From: Persicaria tinctoria
Taxonomy: Eukaryota; Streptophyta; Magnoliopsida; Caryophyllales; Polygonaceae
Direction of reading: 5' to 3'
Length of the DNA: 64,000 bases
Assembly: GCA_037127255.1 (NCBI GenBank)
Contig: JBANSL010000018.1
Location: 12,683,175-12,747,174 of the forward strand
A program made the translations under genes and the position numbers. The notes under the pieces were generated by a model. That model was not told where the DNA came from, did no database searches, and was given only the letters and a program-made list of their open reading frames with translations. Position 1 is the stretch's first letter; each line of letters opens with the position of its first letter. Below are positions 21,101 to 35,824 of this stretch, piece by piece.

Positions 21101-21434
21101 GTATAGGAGCATGTCTAAGACATCTAGTGAGCTTGTTTGGCTGGACTCATTGGCTTCAGATTTGCAGTGTGAGATCCCCAAACCCATTGCCTTACACTGT
21201 GATAATAAGGCTGCAATCCACATTGCTGAGAACCCCGTTTTTCATGAAAGAACAAAGCACCTTAAGCTTGATTGCCATTATGTTAGGGAGCAATTGAAAA
21301 CAGGTTTTCTTACTCCTGTTTTTGTACGTTCTCAGCATCAGTTGGCAGACTTGTTCACCAAGCCTTTAGGTGAGGTTCAGCACAACTATCTAGCTTCCAA
21401 GTTAGGACTAATGTTCATCCCTAGTCCAATTTGA
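18138..21434 (+). CDS. Copia Pol polyprotein (protease, integrase, RT, RNase H)
   Basis: The open frame runs from 18138 with the first ATG at 18174. The protease motif WIIDSGATDHMV lies partly before that ATG, so 18138 is the better limit. Next come the pre-integrase HAKLGHAS and CESCILAKH, the integrase core (LLHIDLWGPY, DDHSRAVW, RSDNGTEFF), the reverse transcriptase (CRWVYKVKF, QLDVNNAFLHG, YVDDLLVTGD) and RNase H (FCDANWGN, SSAEAEYRSM, HCDNKAA, TKHLKLDCH). No internal stop. All catalytic motifs look intact. Expression depends on a -1 shift from Gag or on an upstream indel being absent in other copies. Confidence 0.95.
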   Translation, partial: KVWIIDSGATDHMVFDDQLLQFKRKLMLPIRVSLPDGSVKLVTEVGDIHLTSGLVLYDVFSIPEFKINLLSVGKVIDDSGVDVNFHKKTCVLQDLRKGHTVLTGDRIHSRLFRATLEPVDVAVEVHKGLASNCEVQGIVHRSNNESSSNNAVSIPSKSVLHAKLGHASVAKMVHVPGCKGTSVGDFSCESCILAKHHALPFNSSHSMASTCFELLHIDLWGPYKVPCRTGARYFVTFLDDHSRAVWTQLINSKGQASSAVKTFVLMVENQFNTKVKKVRSDNGTEFFNCQTFFEEKGIVHQLSAPYVPQQNGRVERKHRHLIETARALRLHANLPLKFWGDCVLAATHVINLLPTPILGWETPYEKLYGKPAAYDHLRVIGCLAYALARDVPRDKFGAKAHKCILLGYPVAQKAYMLYDLVNHKVIISRDVIFKENIFPFQVADKRMVDEVCISPTLPLVNPATDCENLQVLSHIPESTDQNFDMAPNTSGSQSSVQPDEPDSSSVSQPLVQPVEMPETQPQIPVPSVTLRRSTRQHQLPTKFVDFVVPQLNTTQSQSQSFVATQLSDQEFYSTAYLASLAHVMATPEPQTYKQAATDPLWVEAMGKELDALDANNTWELTTLPPGHVAIGCRWVYKVKFRPDGAVERYKARLVAKGYNQVKGKDYHHTFSPVAKFTTVRLLIAYATSKAWPVHQLDVNNAFLHGFLNEEVYMKIPEGYDKGSSSQVCRLKRSLCGLKQASREWNTELCRFLQELGFVQSSYDYSLFTKSIPAGLLVVLVYVDDLLVTGDCVKEIEALKLALHRAYTIKDLGEARYFLGLEISRSAHGTLLNQRKYVQDILEDTQMVNCKSASFPMQRGLKLSIDDGDELHDAEKYRRLVGRLLFLNMTRPDISFAVQQLSQYMASPRVPHWNAALHVVSYLHGSSDLGLLYPLHNESSYTAFCDANWGNCVFSGRSVTGFCVFLGNALISWKTKKQATVSKSSAEAEYRSMSKTSSELVWLDSLASDLQCEIPKPIALHCDNKAAIHIAENPVFHERTKHLKLDCHYVREQLKTGFLTPVFVRSQHQLADLFTKPLGEVQHNYLASKLGLMFIPSPI

Positions 21435-21442
21435 AGGGGGGA

Positions 21443-21655
21443 TATAGAAATATATGGATGTATGTAGAATTGGTGTTGTATAGGGGGTATTTTGGTAATT
21501 GGATGTAATGCAGCTCGGCTATATAAGCCAGAAGCTCTCCCCGTCAGTTGTAACAGAAAACCATATACAGAAACAGATTTTTCTTCCTCTCTTCTTCTTC
21601 CTTGATCTTCCATGGAGTTTTGTGTGGGATTCTAAGAGGAATCCATACATTTTCA
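21443..21655 (+). repeat. Copia 3' LTR
   Basis: 213 bp, one difference from the 5' LTR, followed by the ATAGT target duplication. Confidence 0.95.
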
Positions 21656-21694
21656 ATAGTATACTTCATCAGACCACATATAGTGATCGATACA

Positions 21695-22370
21695 CATAGA
21701 CAGATCAAGGTGGGGGCAAGCGGGAGCATACGGCTCTCCCTGTCATCCGACGAGTCACATATATTTGTTCTACGCATCGATAGCTTCATTTTGATATATT
21801 ATAAGGCTGAATCCGATAAACGAGTAAAAAGTTATGACCGTTTGAAAGTTAAACATAGATTAATTATTTCAAAAGTCTTTTAATAAAGCATGATTCTTTT
21901 ATATTTTACTTAATTTGATATTTTGGCAATATAATTCAACCAAAGATCTTCGAAATAAGAGGTTATATTACTAAATTCGATAATTATATAAGAAATTATG
22001 CAAGTTTAAAGTTTGTATATCTTGCTACACGCTATTGAAGGCTAAGAGAACAACAAGGTGCGCGCATATTGACTTTGTAGGCTTCAAACGATATATTTTT
22101 AGACGAAAAAAATGTTCTTATCGATTAAAATGACATCATTTTATCGTTTAAAGAGAAAAAAAAAATATAAAAACTACTGACACAATTTTAAATTAAAACA
22201 TCGCAGTTTTGAGAGAGAAAAACATTGTGTTTTGTACTAAAAAAACGTATGTTTAAAATAAAATATCATAGTTTTGGTTCGCTAAAATACTATAAAAAAT
22301 CTATCGAAGAGTGAATCAACAATTTGTATAAAACTTCGCCCCCTTCGGTAAATTTCTGGCTCCGTCTCTG
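21695..22370. mobile_element. hAT-like non-autonomous element
   Basis: An exact 8-bp target duplication TCGATACA (21687-21694 and 22371-22378) with short imperfect inverted ends (CATAGACAGA and, inverted, CAGAGACGGA). 676 bp, no transposase. Its right end (TTTCTGGCTCCGTCTCTG) resembles that of the hAT-like element at 5312-5702 (TTTCCTGGCTCCACCCCTG), so they may be one family. Confidence 0.7.
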
Positions 22371-22378
22371 TCGATACA

Positions 22379-22649
22379 TACTGTTGTATTGCTCATTTGA
22401 GTTGATTCCATAGACAATCTTGATTCCTTTTTCTCTTTCCTTTTTGTCTGTGATAATCTCCATGAATCATGATCATCTTCATATTATCATATAGCTACCA
22501 ATGGCAGTCTGAATTCGTTTCTCGACCTCCTAATTCCTCGTCTAACTCACTTCTGAAGTTGTTCTTTGATCGACATTTGTCTAATCGATCCAACGGTTGA
22601 ACGGGTTGATATGCCTAGCTTGAATCTCTTCTAACTCACTTCTGAAAGA
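22379..22649. other. Unassigned intergenic sequence
   Basis: Repeats the phrase CTAACTCACTTCTGAA twice (near 22541 and 22631). Nothing else recognised. Confidence 0.4.
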
Positions 22650-22772
22650 GACACTTTTGCCTGTGATGGTTGTATTTGTCTATGTCGGTGTTTCAATCTG
22701 CCGATTTACCGTCATCTTGAGAATCAGACCGGTCTGATCTCAAATTTTTACTTAAAACAAAAAAAAAAAAAA
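22650..22772 (+). mobile_element. LINE 3' end with A14 tail
   Basis: TCTGCCGATTTACCGTCATC, then CCGGTCTGATCTCAAATTTT and TACTTAAAAC followed by an A-run: the same 3'-end motif as 12735-12838 and 2588-3016. The 5' limit is approximate. Confidence 0.5.
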
Positions 22773-23336
22773 GAGTTAAAGATTTAGCCTCAACCACAAT
22801 TTAATTCTATTATATTTGATGAAATTTTACAATGTATCTCCGAATAATGCACCAAAATATGCATGTGAAAGGACACAGCAGAGCTTTTGTATAAACAAAA
22901 ACAGAACAGATTCTGGCCGCTCCGCAGATCACAGTTAGCTGGCTGATCACAAAGATGCCTCAGATCCGATCTGCTTACTCGTTTACCCCGGGGCTTGTTT
23001 ATCAGCATTGCAGTCTCCATACACTGCAATTGCAACTTTCTACGAAAATGCATGCAGCAAAACTTGCGGATCCAACTGCATCATCCCTACTCACCAAGTC
23101 ACCGGAAAGTGGGCAAAACACGAGAAAGCAAATGTCGTTTGCTTTCAAGAAAATGCTACAAGATCAAGTAAACTCATCATAGCATCTAGAGTTGTGAAAG
23201 TGTATAAGGCCCTTGGCTTTTCCTTAGTTTTTCCAACTAAAGAACTGGAACTTAGGATCAATATTCTTCAAACTAGTTTGATTCCCATGTCTACTACCTT
23301 TGTACACCCTACGCCAGTCGACTGGTTTACTTAGTT

Positions 23337-26300
23337 TCACTGGTCATGGTGATAGACCTGGAAAAATGACATTAATTGGTTTTATATCTAATTCTCTATT
23401 ACCAGCAACAAACGAGACAGGTTGCAACCAGAGGCCGAATCAATTACCTTGATCAATCCGCTGGCACATCCAACTAAAAGTTTGCCATTCCCACACAACA
23501 AAGATGTTATTACAGAATCACATGCAATTGATCCAACTTGCCTCATGTCTAGCTGAGCACCATTTCCCCTTATCTCCTGCAAGAGATCAGCATTCTTGAT
23601 TATAGATGGGGGTGTTTGTAAGCTATAGCGTATCCAAAAGGAGCATACTTATTTCTACAAAGCCAATTGCTGAATTGAATATCCTAAATGCGGACGAACC
23701 CATGTCTACACAAATGTGTATATTAAACCTCAAATTCTAAAAGACTCCTAAAAGCTGCTAAAATGAGTTTAGTCTAAAATATCAGTCAAGTCAATCAAGA
23801 TTTCCTTGGTCAATTGTCATTAGAACATCTATAGTCAGGGCTTGTTCATATACCTGGATTTTGATGGTCTTATCCCACCCGCCAGTGAAGAGCAATTTCC
23901 CCTCCATGCCAACAGCAAAGACGGCACCATCATGGACCTGTATGGATTCCTTGAACTCATCGTCTGACCAGACCTTCACAAATCCATTCTCATGAGCTGC
24001 AACAATTGTATGGTCATCAGCATAAAGAGAATGGACAGAAGCAACAGCTCCCGGAATATCCTCCCCCAGTACTGCCAAAGGGCTATGATCATGAAGATTC
24101 CACAATCGAACTGATCCATCCCAGCTTCCGCTGTATAGAACAGAGTTGCATACAGCTAGAGCAGAAACTACAGATTTATGACCTTCCATTGTGCATAATA
24201 GGCTACAATCCTGAAGCGAGTAATACTTGATTATGTATCATCAAAAAATAAGAATAGCATGTCTCATATACAGCATGATGTAAAAGGCAACCAAAAGATT
24301 ACCAGCAATGACCATGCTTTTATTAATCGATCACCGCCACCAGTAAGGAGATATCCAGTTCCTGAAGCTGCTAATGCATAAATGCCATTGTAGCGCCAGT
24401 CCTTTTCCTCATACCACTTCTTTAGAGGTTCTTGGGTAAAAGGTGAGCTGCCTCCCCAGATAAAGATTCCACCCCCAATGTCACCACTAATGCAGATTGG
24501 TTGTTCTTCATTTACAAAAATCACAGCCATGATTCTGTGCTCTGGGCCTCTGAATGTATGCACATGGGTGAAGTCCTGTGGGTAGCCACCTAAAACTTAT
24601 GTTAAAAAGTATATGACTTATGGATAGCAATAATCACGAACATGGAAGGGAGCTTACAACTTTTTTTTTGGATAATCCTACCTGCATGGACCATACATTG
24701 ATCGTTTTATCCAGGGAACAGCTAAACAGAAATCCACCTGCAATAGGAGGGGAAAAAGAGGATAAGCATATGAGTTTCCAGATGGTCTGTCAGATAATAT
24801 TGGATAATAGACAAATACGCAATTGAGTAAGAGATCCAAACTTCAAATATGAACCCTTTAGTAACTAGAAAGTCCTCAAATTCAACGATCCGATAAAGCA
24901 ACAGGCATTTCAGGTTATAGAGGATGACAAATGCTATTCAAAACCAAAAGTTACGACAAAGGTGCTGGGATTGTTACCTCCAACTGTCAACCCTGTAACA
25001 CAATCACGATGCTGCTGAAGATCCACACTTGCAACATTTTGAACAGATAAACTTTCGGCTAAGTCTTTATCCTGAGTCATTTCTGAAGTTTTACTAGAGC
25101 CTGTAGCACCCTCAATGCAGCCATCTTGCAACTGATCCACTCCCGGTTCATTTTTTCGTTCATCTGAAACACTGCATAATTCACCTAAAACAAAGCAATG
25201 ATCAATAATCTTATTCCTCACTGGCTGCCTCAAACTAGCTATGTCATCAAGACGAGTCGCAGTCATTTCCTTCATAACACTCCAAACATCAGTCAAATGT
25301 GGCCGGCTTTGTGGATTATAATCAAGGCATTTAACTAAAGCTTGCGTCCCTGACATGAATTTCGCTCCTACAGAAGCCTCCAATATATCACCTGCTCTTT
25401 CCACCCAACTCATGAAGAGAGTCTTACTTTCATCATCTGGCTCACCATTCTTTATTCGGAAGAGCACACTCAGGTATTTAAACATATCTTCACCAAACTG
25501 CTTTCCTGCTAGAAGCCTGATAAACACACACGACACCACCCAAACATCTGAATGGCTATCTCGTGAGCACTTCAAGTCCCTGCTTCCAGCATTAACACCG
25601 TCATTCGTAAGCAACTCATATACCAACTCTGGACTCATAACGACATCAATCTTTGATATACTTTCAACAAGTTCCTCTGCTTGTAAATCACCCATCTTCT
25701 CTGTACATTTCACAGCTGTGGACATACATTTCCTAAGTTTTTTACCTGTGACAACAACCTCACACAAATCGATATAAACATTCCCAAATTCATCAAGACG
25801 CAAACAAGACATGCCCAAGCACCCGCAGACAAAGCCTTCTGATTGTAAGCCAAGTAGAATTTCACACAATTCCAAACAAACATTTGCTAGACCAGAAACC
25901 CTATCATCCATTGATGTAATCACTCTATCTTCTTGATCTTGAATTATGATGCTGGTGAAGGTATCATCCAGTGCTAACACACTGCCATTCTTTCTCTCAC
26001 TAACTAAATACAGAGAGCCGCTCTCATCATCAAGCCACATCCCATAAACGTCGCAGATTCGGAGTTGAGTTCTCAGAGACAGCATTAGAAATGAATCCAA
26101 CTCTGTTCTTAGTGCCCCACTCATCGTACTCAAAACACACATAACTTTGGCCACATAACTGTATTCCAAGGCAGAGGCTGAACCATTCAAATCAAAACTC
26201 CCAATATTCAAAAGGTTTACTTCATGATCCTTCTTCACACGACGAATCAAAGGCGAAACCGAATTCAAACTCAAGCAGTCAGAATCAAAGCCAACAACAG

Positions 26301-26745
26301 CACCTTGCTCAACATCACAAAGACTAACCTGCCTTCCCCGGTCAATCAAAATCGAACCCTGGGGGAAAATCCAATCCTTCCAAGCCGCGTATATCTCATC
26401 GGACCACAAAGGCGATGCGAAACGGCGTCGTCGGTGACCGATCTGCTGCTTTGGCGGTGTTCTGGAAGTGGACGGCTTTTCCTCGGAGCCGAGCTTGTCG
26501 TCGAGGAGGAGGAGAGAGAGGCGGAGGAGGTCGATGTTCTTGGGGAGGGCGGCGGCGCCGAGAGGCTCCGGGAAGTGAACGATCTGCGTGCAGGCGGGGC
26601 AGCGGACAACGGCAGGTAGGGAAAAGGGCCGGGGGAGCTGCGAGAGGCACTCCTCGCAGGTGGAGTGGCCGCAGGCCAGCACGCGGGGGGTGACGGCGGC
26701 GCCGTCGTAGGGTTCGAGGCAGATCGGGCACTCCGGCGGCTCCAT
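23337..26745 (-). CDS. RING finger / kinase-like / WD40-repeat protein
   Basis: Probable RING-type E3 ubiquitin ligase adaptor of a plant-specific three-part architecture. Minus-strand exons: 26745-24978, 24737-24682, 24575-24303, 24210-23854, 23576-23448, 23357-23337. All junctions are GT-AG and in phase, giving 867 residues. Residues 5-56: C3HC4 RING (CPICLEPYDG, CGHSTCEEC, CPAC). About 130-490: kinase-like fold with a C-lobe signature (SPELVYEL, DVWVVSCVFIRLLAGK, NPQSRPHL) but no recognisable HRD or DFG (LRLDEFGNVYIDLCEV in their place), so probably a pseudokinase. About 580-867: seven WD blades, each ending like LDKTINVW, GGGIFIW, DRLIKAW, DGSVRLW, GFVKVW, WDKTIKIQ, GLIKV. A blade protein of this kind would recruit the substrate. 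The last exon (VYHHDQ stop) is inferred from an acceptor TTTTTCCAG. The same domain order exists in Arabidopsis (I recall At1g21651, not checked). Confidence 0.85.
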
Positions 26746-27297
26746 CGACGGAGCTTCGTGTATGCCCCGTTAGTTCCGACCGATTTTCGGTTATCTGAGT
26801 CGTCTCAGAGCTTCCAAGAATAACAAGTCAACAAATTGTGCAGAGTAGCTATTTATAGAACCGATTACCCCCTTGTGGAACCCTGGTCTAACGACACCAC
26901 AAAATCCCGATTCCTACCCCAATTCAGGCTTGAAATTGACGGAAATCGAAAAACGGATTCCAAACTTTACAACTTCAAGCATGAAGTTGGTGATACGGGA
27001 TTCGGTCATTTAGTTCCTCTCTCGAAAAGGGGAACACTGTCTCAATGATGAATCAGATGAATCTGTACGGTATCTCAAGCGAAGCTGGTGATGGTGGCTG
27101 ATTGGATGGGGCTTTCATCCGGATCGAAGATTGCACAGGAGTTAAGGGAATACAGAATCCACAACCTCCTACTGAATCCAAGTGGAATAATGTGGTTCAT
27201 TCACATCTTACATGGAGAATCTTATGATTTTATCATCGAAGCTAGCTATATTCGATGAATCAGTTGTATGCGAAAGTTAATATATAGATCGATCTAA
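26746..27297 (-). promoter_or_regulatory. Intergenic: RING-WD40 promoter and ALDH-A 3' region
   Basis: 552 bp between two minus-strand genes. It must hold the 3' UTR of the ALDH gene and the promoter of the RING gene. I see no clear TATA box. The 70-codon frame at 26836-27048 has no recognisable product. Confidence 0.4.
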
Positions 27298-30117
<2,820 letters not shown>

Positions 30118-30352
30118 TGAAGCACCTTGCTAGCTTGTTGGTGATTCGATCGGGAGAGAGAAAGAGAGGGAATTAAGTGAGAACGTCGAGAGAGATCGGG
30201 AGGGAGGGAGGAGTTATTTGTGTGATTCCACATTTCAAGTTTGGACCACCGGTAATTTCAACTATCACCCTCAAATTTAAAATAATCCAACATTTAGCAT
30301 CATTTCACAAATAGATCCCAAATCCATCCAACCAAAATTTGGAATTTCAAAT

Positions 30353-30720
30353 TTAAGAAAAAAGGAGAGATTTTGAACGGTCACCACCCAATAACATTAT
30401 TACGGATGAGAGTTCTAAGTTCGTCGTGTGAAAGAAGGGCATCCTTGGGGAAGGAATGTCAAAGTTGGGCGACTTTGTCAGCGACTTGATTGATCTCGCG
30501 GAACACGGGCCCATAGGAAACCAACTTGAAGCTTTGAAGCATACATGTGATGTCATCAAGGATCATCTTTATCTCGCAGAGGCAGCTACAAAATCTGTTG
30601 ATACAATTGATAATTGTGAGACAATTGCCTTTAACTTCAAGCTTGAAAATCCCCCAAATCTCTAGTAGAGACCGCTTGGAGTGCCAAAATCCCGGCCATA
30701 TGTGAGGAAACATGTCCACT
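30353..30720 (-). mobile_element. Decayed LINE RNase H remnant between the ALDH genes
   Basis: Minus-strand fragments LEVKGNCLTIINCINRF and REINQVADKVAQL match the plant LINE RNase H pattern (IEGDS..II..LN and R..N.VADKVAHL) but with many changes and a frame break. Old copy; boundaries uncertain. Confidence 0.55.
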
Positions 30721-31216
30721 CAAAGAGCCCTCATAAGAAATAATAGGTACATGGTTATCGCGGATACAAACCCAATCGTAGCATCACTAGAGGGTATTCG
30801 AGAACCATCAAATTTGAGTTTGAAAGATTCGATTACACATTTTTTCAATCTCATATTTTTCCTTTTCATTTGAATTGGTGGGTTACTGATTCAGCATCTT
30901 GCACTCCAAACTCGCCTTTGCCTAAGTTTGGATTGAGGGGGGATGATAACGAGAGGAGATCTTCTACAACTCTCAATACACCCTTGGGTGTAATACAAAA
31001 ATAATAACAATATATATTTGTGATAAAATTATTTTAAAAAATATTAAATTGAAAAGATGATTATTTGATGATAATAATTTTAATATTTTTTAAAATATGT
31101 TTTTTCATGAGAAAATTAAATAAATATATATCATTTGTTATTTATAACATTAAATATAATTTTTTTAATTTTTTTTATCATAAATATATACCTCTACTAT
31201 TTGGTGTATTGGAGGT
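30721..31216. other. Unassigned, AT-rich from 31000
   Basis: No gene or repeat boundary recognised. The sequence becomes very AT-rich after 31000. Confidence 0.4.
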
Positions 31217-31308
31217 TGTAGGAGATCTAACATAAGGCCCAAGGCCCATTGTTCTAGCAGTCTAGTCCATCAGCAAGCCCGGTCATACATTTACATCATG
31301 CTATGCTT

Positions 31309-31390
31309 TTGTATATTATATTACTGTATAATTGCCTTATTCTAGAAACTTGTATATTATATTACTGTATAATTGCCTTATTCTAGAAAC
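31309..31390 (+). repeat. Perfect 41-bp tandem duplication
   Basis: 31309-31349 and 31350-31390 are identical (TTGTATATTATATTACTGTA... ending ATTCTAGAAAC). A recent local duplication. Confidence 0.97.
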
Positions 31391-31508
31391 ATCAATCCAT
31401 ACCTTGTATAGTGACACATGGAGCTGTTTAGATACCCTATTTCTAGGGTTAAAGTAGTATATAAACCCATGTAAGAATGTGATGAAATTCAAGAAAGAAA
31501 TGCAAAAC

Positions 31509-31549
31509 AACAACAACTAACCAGTAAATCCCGCAATAAAGCGGAGTCT
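31509..31549 (-). mobile_element. 41-bp stub of a (TTG)n-tailed SINE
   Basis: On the minus strand: CAGACTCCGCTTTATTGCGG, then GATTTACTGG and GTTGTTGTT. This matches the 3' end of the TS-type plant SINE also seen at 60573-60700. A perfect 16-bp target duplication GAAAGAAATGCAAAAC flanks it (31493-31508 and 31550-31565). Confidence 0.8.
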
Positions 31550-31732
31550 GAAAGAAATGCAAAACCGATGTTTTATTGAGCCTTCAATTTTCTCCTACTC
31601 CACACTGTTTATTGTAGACACGAGCAAGCAACTTTTCATCAACCGAGTGCTTGTGTTAATCTTAAACTGAGTGCTTAAACAGGACAGTAAAGAATGTGTT
31701 GTTTTTCTGTAGTGAGTATCTTCTTTATTTAT

Positions 31733-34407
<2,675 letters not shown>

Positions 34408-35824
34408 TGAAGTAGCTTGTCTAGAGGATTAGCGATCCGAAAGGGGACACCGGCGAGTGAGAAAGCGGGAGCTTCGCTTAGCGGGAAGTAGTGTGTTTAT
34501 AAAGAGTATAAATAAATCAGTCCATATAGAAATATCTTTTTGGTAAATGCAATTCAGCCCATCATTCGAATAAGGATAAAAAAATAAATTATTGTACTGG
34601 CCACTGGGGTACGCCTTATCTGACATTTCTGCGTTGATTTGAAATAAAATTATTTGAAATCTTTCCTAATAAAATAAGAAAATTAAAAAATTAAAAAAAA
34701 TTATTTGAGCTGGAGTATAAAGTATAAAATTATTTGAGATGGAGTATAAAACATGGAAAACATTCGAAGTATTAATTTATTTACTAATTGAGCACTTGAG
34801 TAATAATTATAAAATTTTAATTTAATAATGAAATTTTTAATTTAATAAAACTATGTGATGTTGTATTAAAAAGAAATGAAAAAAATAGAGGAATAAATTA
34901 TTATTTTTATTCTAATTAAGTAGAGGAATAAATTGAGAGTAGTTTCCAGGAGTACTTTTATTTGTCTAGCTATAACAAATACTCCACATTAAATAAAGTG
35001 GAAGTCAAAGAAATCATTAATCACCAATGAATTGACTAATTAAAGAGAACAAGTGACATGGTTTTCCAGTAGAATACTCAAGTAGTGCATTTGGTCTTAA
35101 TTTGACTAAAGAAAATACTACGTATAAGCCATAAGGTGTTATTGTCGTGGTCTGTGTTGTTTTTAATTTTAAATGGCTATCATATCTTGAAAAAATGAAA
35201 CAAATAAGACATATAGATTTCAAATATAAACTTTTTCGGAAGACTTAAACCATTTAAATATTATTATGTATATAATACATAGGAGTATTATAAATACTAA
35301 TGTGTGTGAAACAGTACTCAAAAATCCCAAGTTGTTGAATGAATGAACCGAATGGCAATCAGCCACCGCCACCAAAGTGGCCTGAAATCTGAATAGAGAA
35401 TGGAAAACTTTGGCAGCCCATGTAGACATATATTCAGATATTCTCTCCATTCGTCGAAATATATCATTTTATTATTTAAATACGTTTTGTTGATTAAAAA
35501 TATTAATACTTTATATAGTTTTTATCATTTTAAAAAAAACTTACATAAATATATAATAAATGACATATTTTATCGAACAAATGGATCATGAATTTACACA
35601 AATTTTGACGTGGAATTTGAAAAATCCAATTCACCTATAGTTTAAATTGTTGGTTGGGATTTGAAACTAGTTTTACGTTTTTTTTAATACTGTAGTATTT
35701 TTTAAAAAAAATTGCAATACATATTTGGTGGGTGGCTGCAGCCTACATGGGTAACGTGGGGTCAGCTGATCCATTCTTTGCGGTCGTTCTCAAGTGTAAA
35801 AAGTAATGTATGAAAAAGGAGAAT
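34408..35824. other. ALDH-B upstream region and AT-rich intergenic
   Basis: 34408-34650 would hold the ALDH-B promoter. Around 34690-34750 the phrase TATTTGAG(C/A)TGGAGTATAAA occurs twice. A weak Stowaway-like inverted pair (TCCATTCGTCGAAATAT and inverted TCCATTTGTTCGAT) spans about 35445-35587. No gene. Confidence 0.4.

Larger units (their letters stand above)
31217..31620 (+). mobile_element. LTR-like segment (possible solo LTR or TRIM piece)
   Basis: TGTAGGAGATCTAACA at the left and TCTCCTACTCCA at the right form a short inverted pair. Inside is AGTATATAAACC (TATA-like, about 31455) followed by AAGAATGTG...AAGAAAGAAATGC, as in the U3-R of plant LTRs. No matching second LTR or target duplication was found. 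A promoter-like intergenic sequence is the alternative. Confidence 0.3.

Noticed and set aside
25355..25777. 140-codon plus-strand frame, and others opposite the RING-WD40 gene
   Set aside because: Antisense shadows of a well-supported coding exon.
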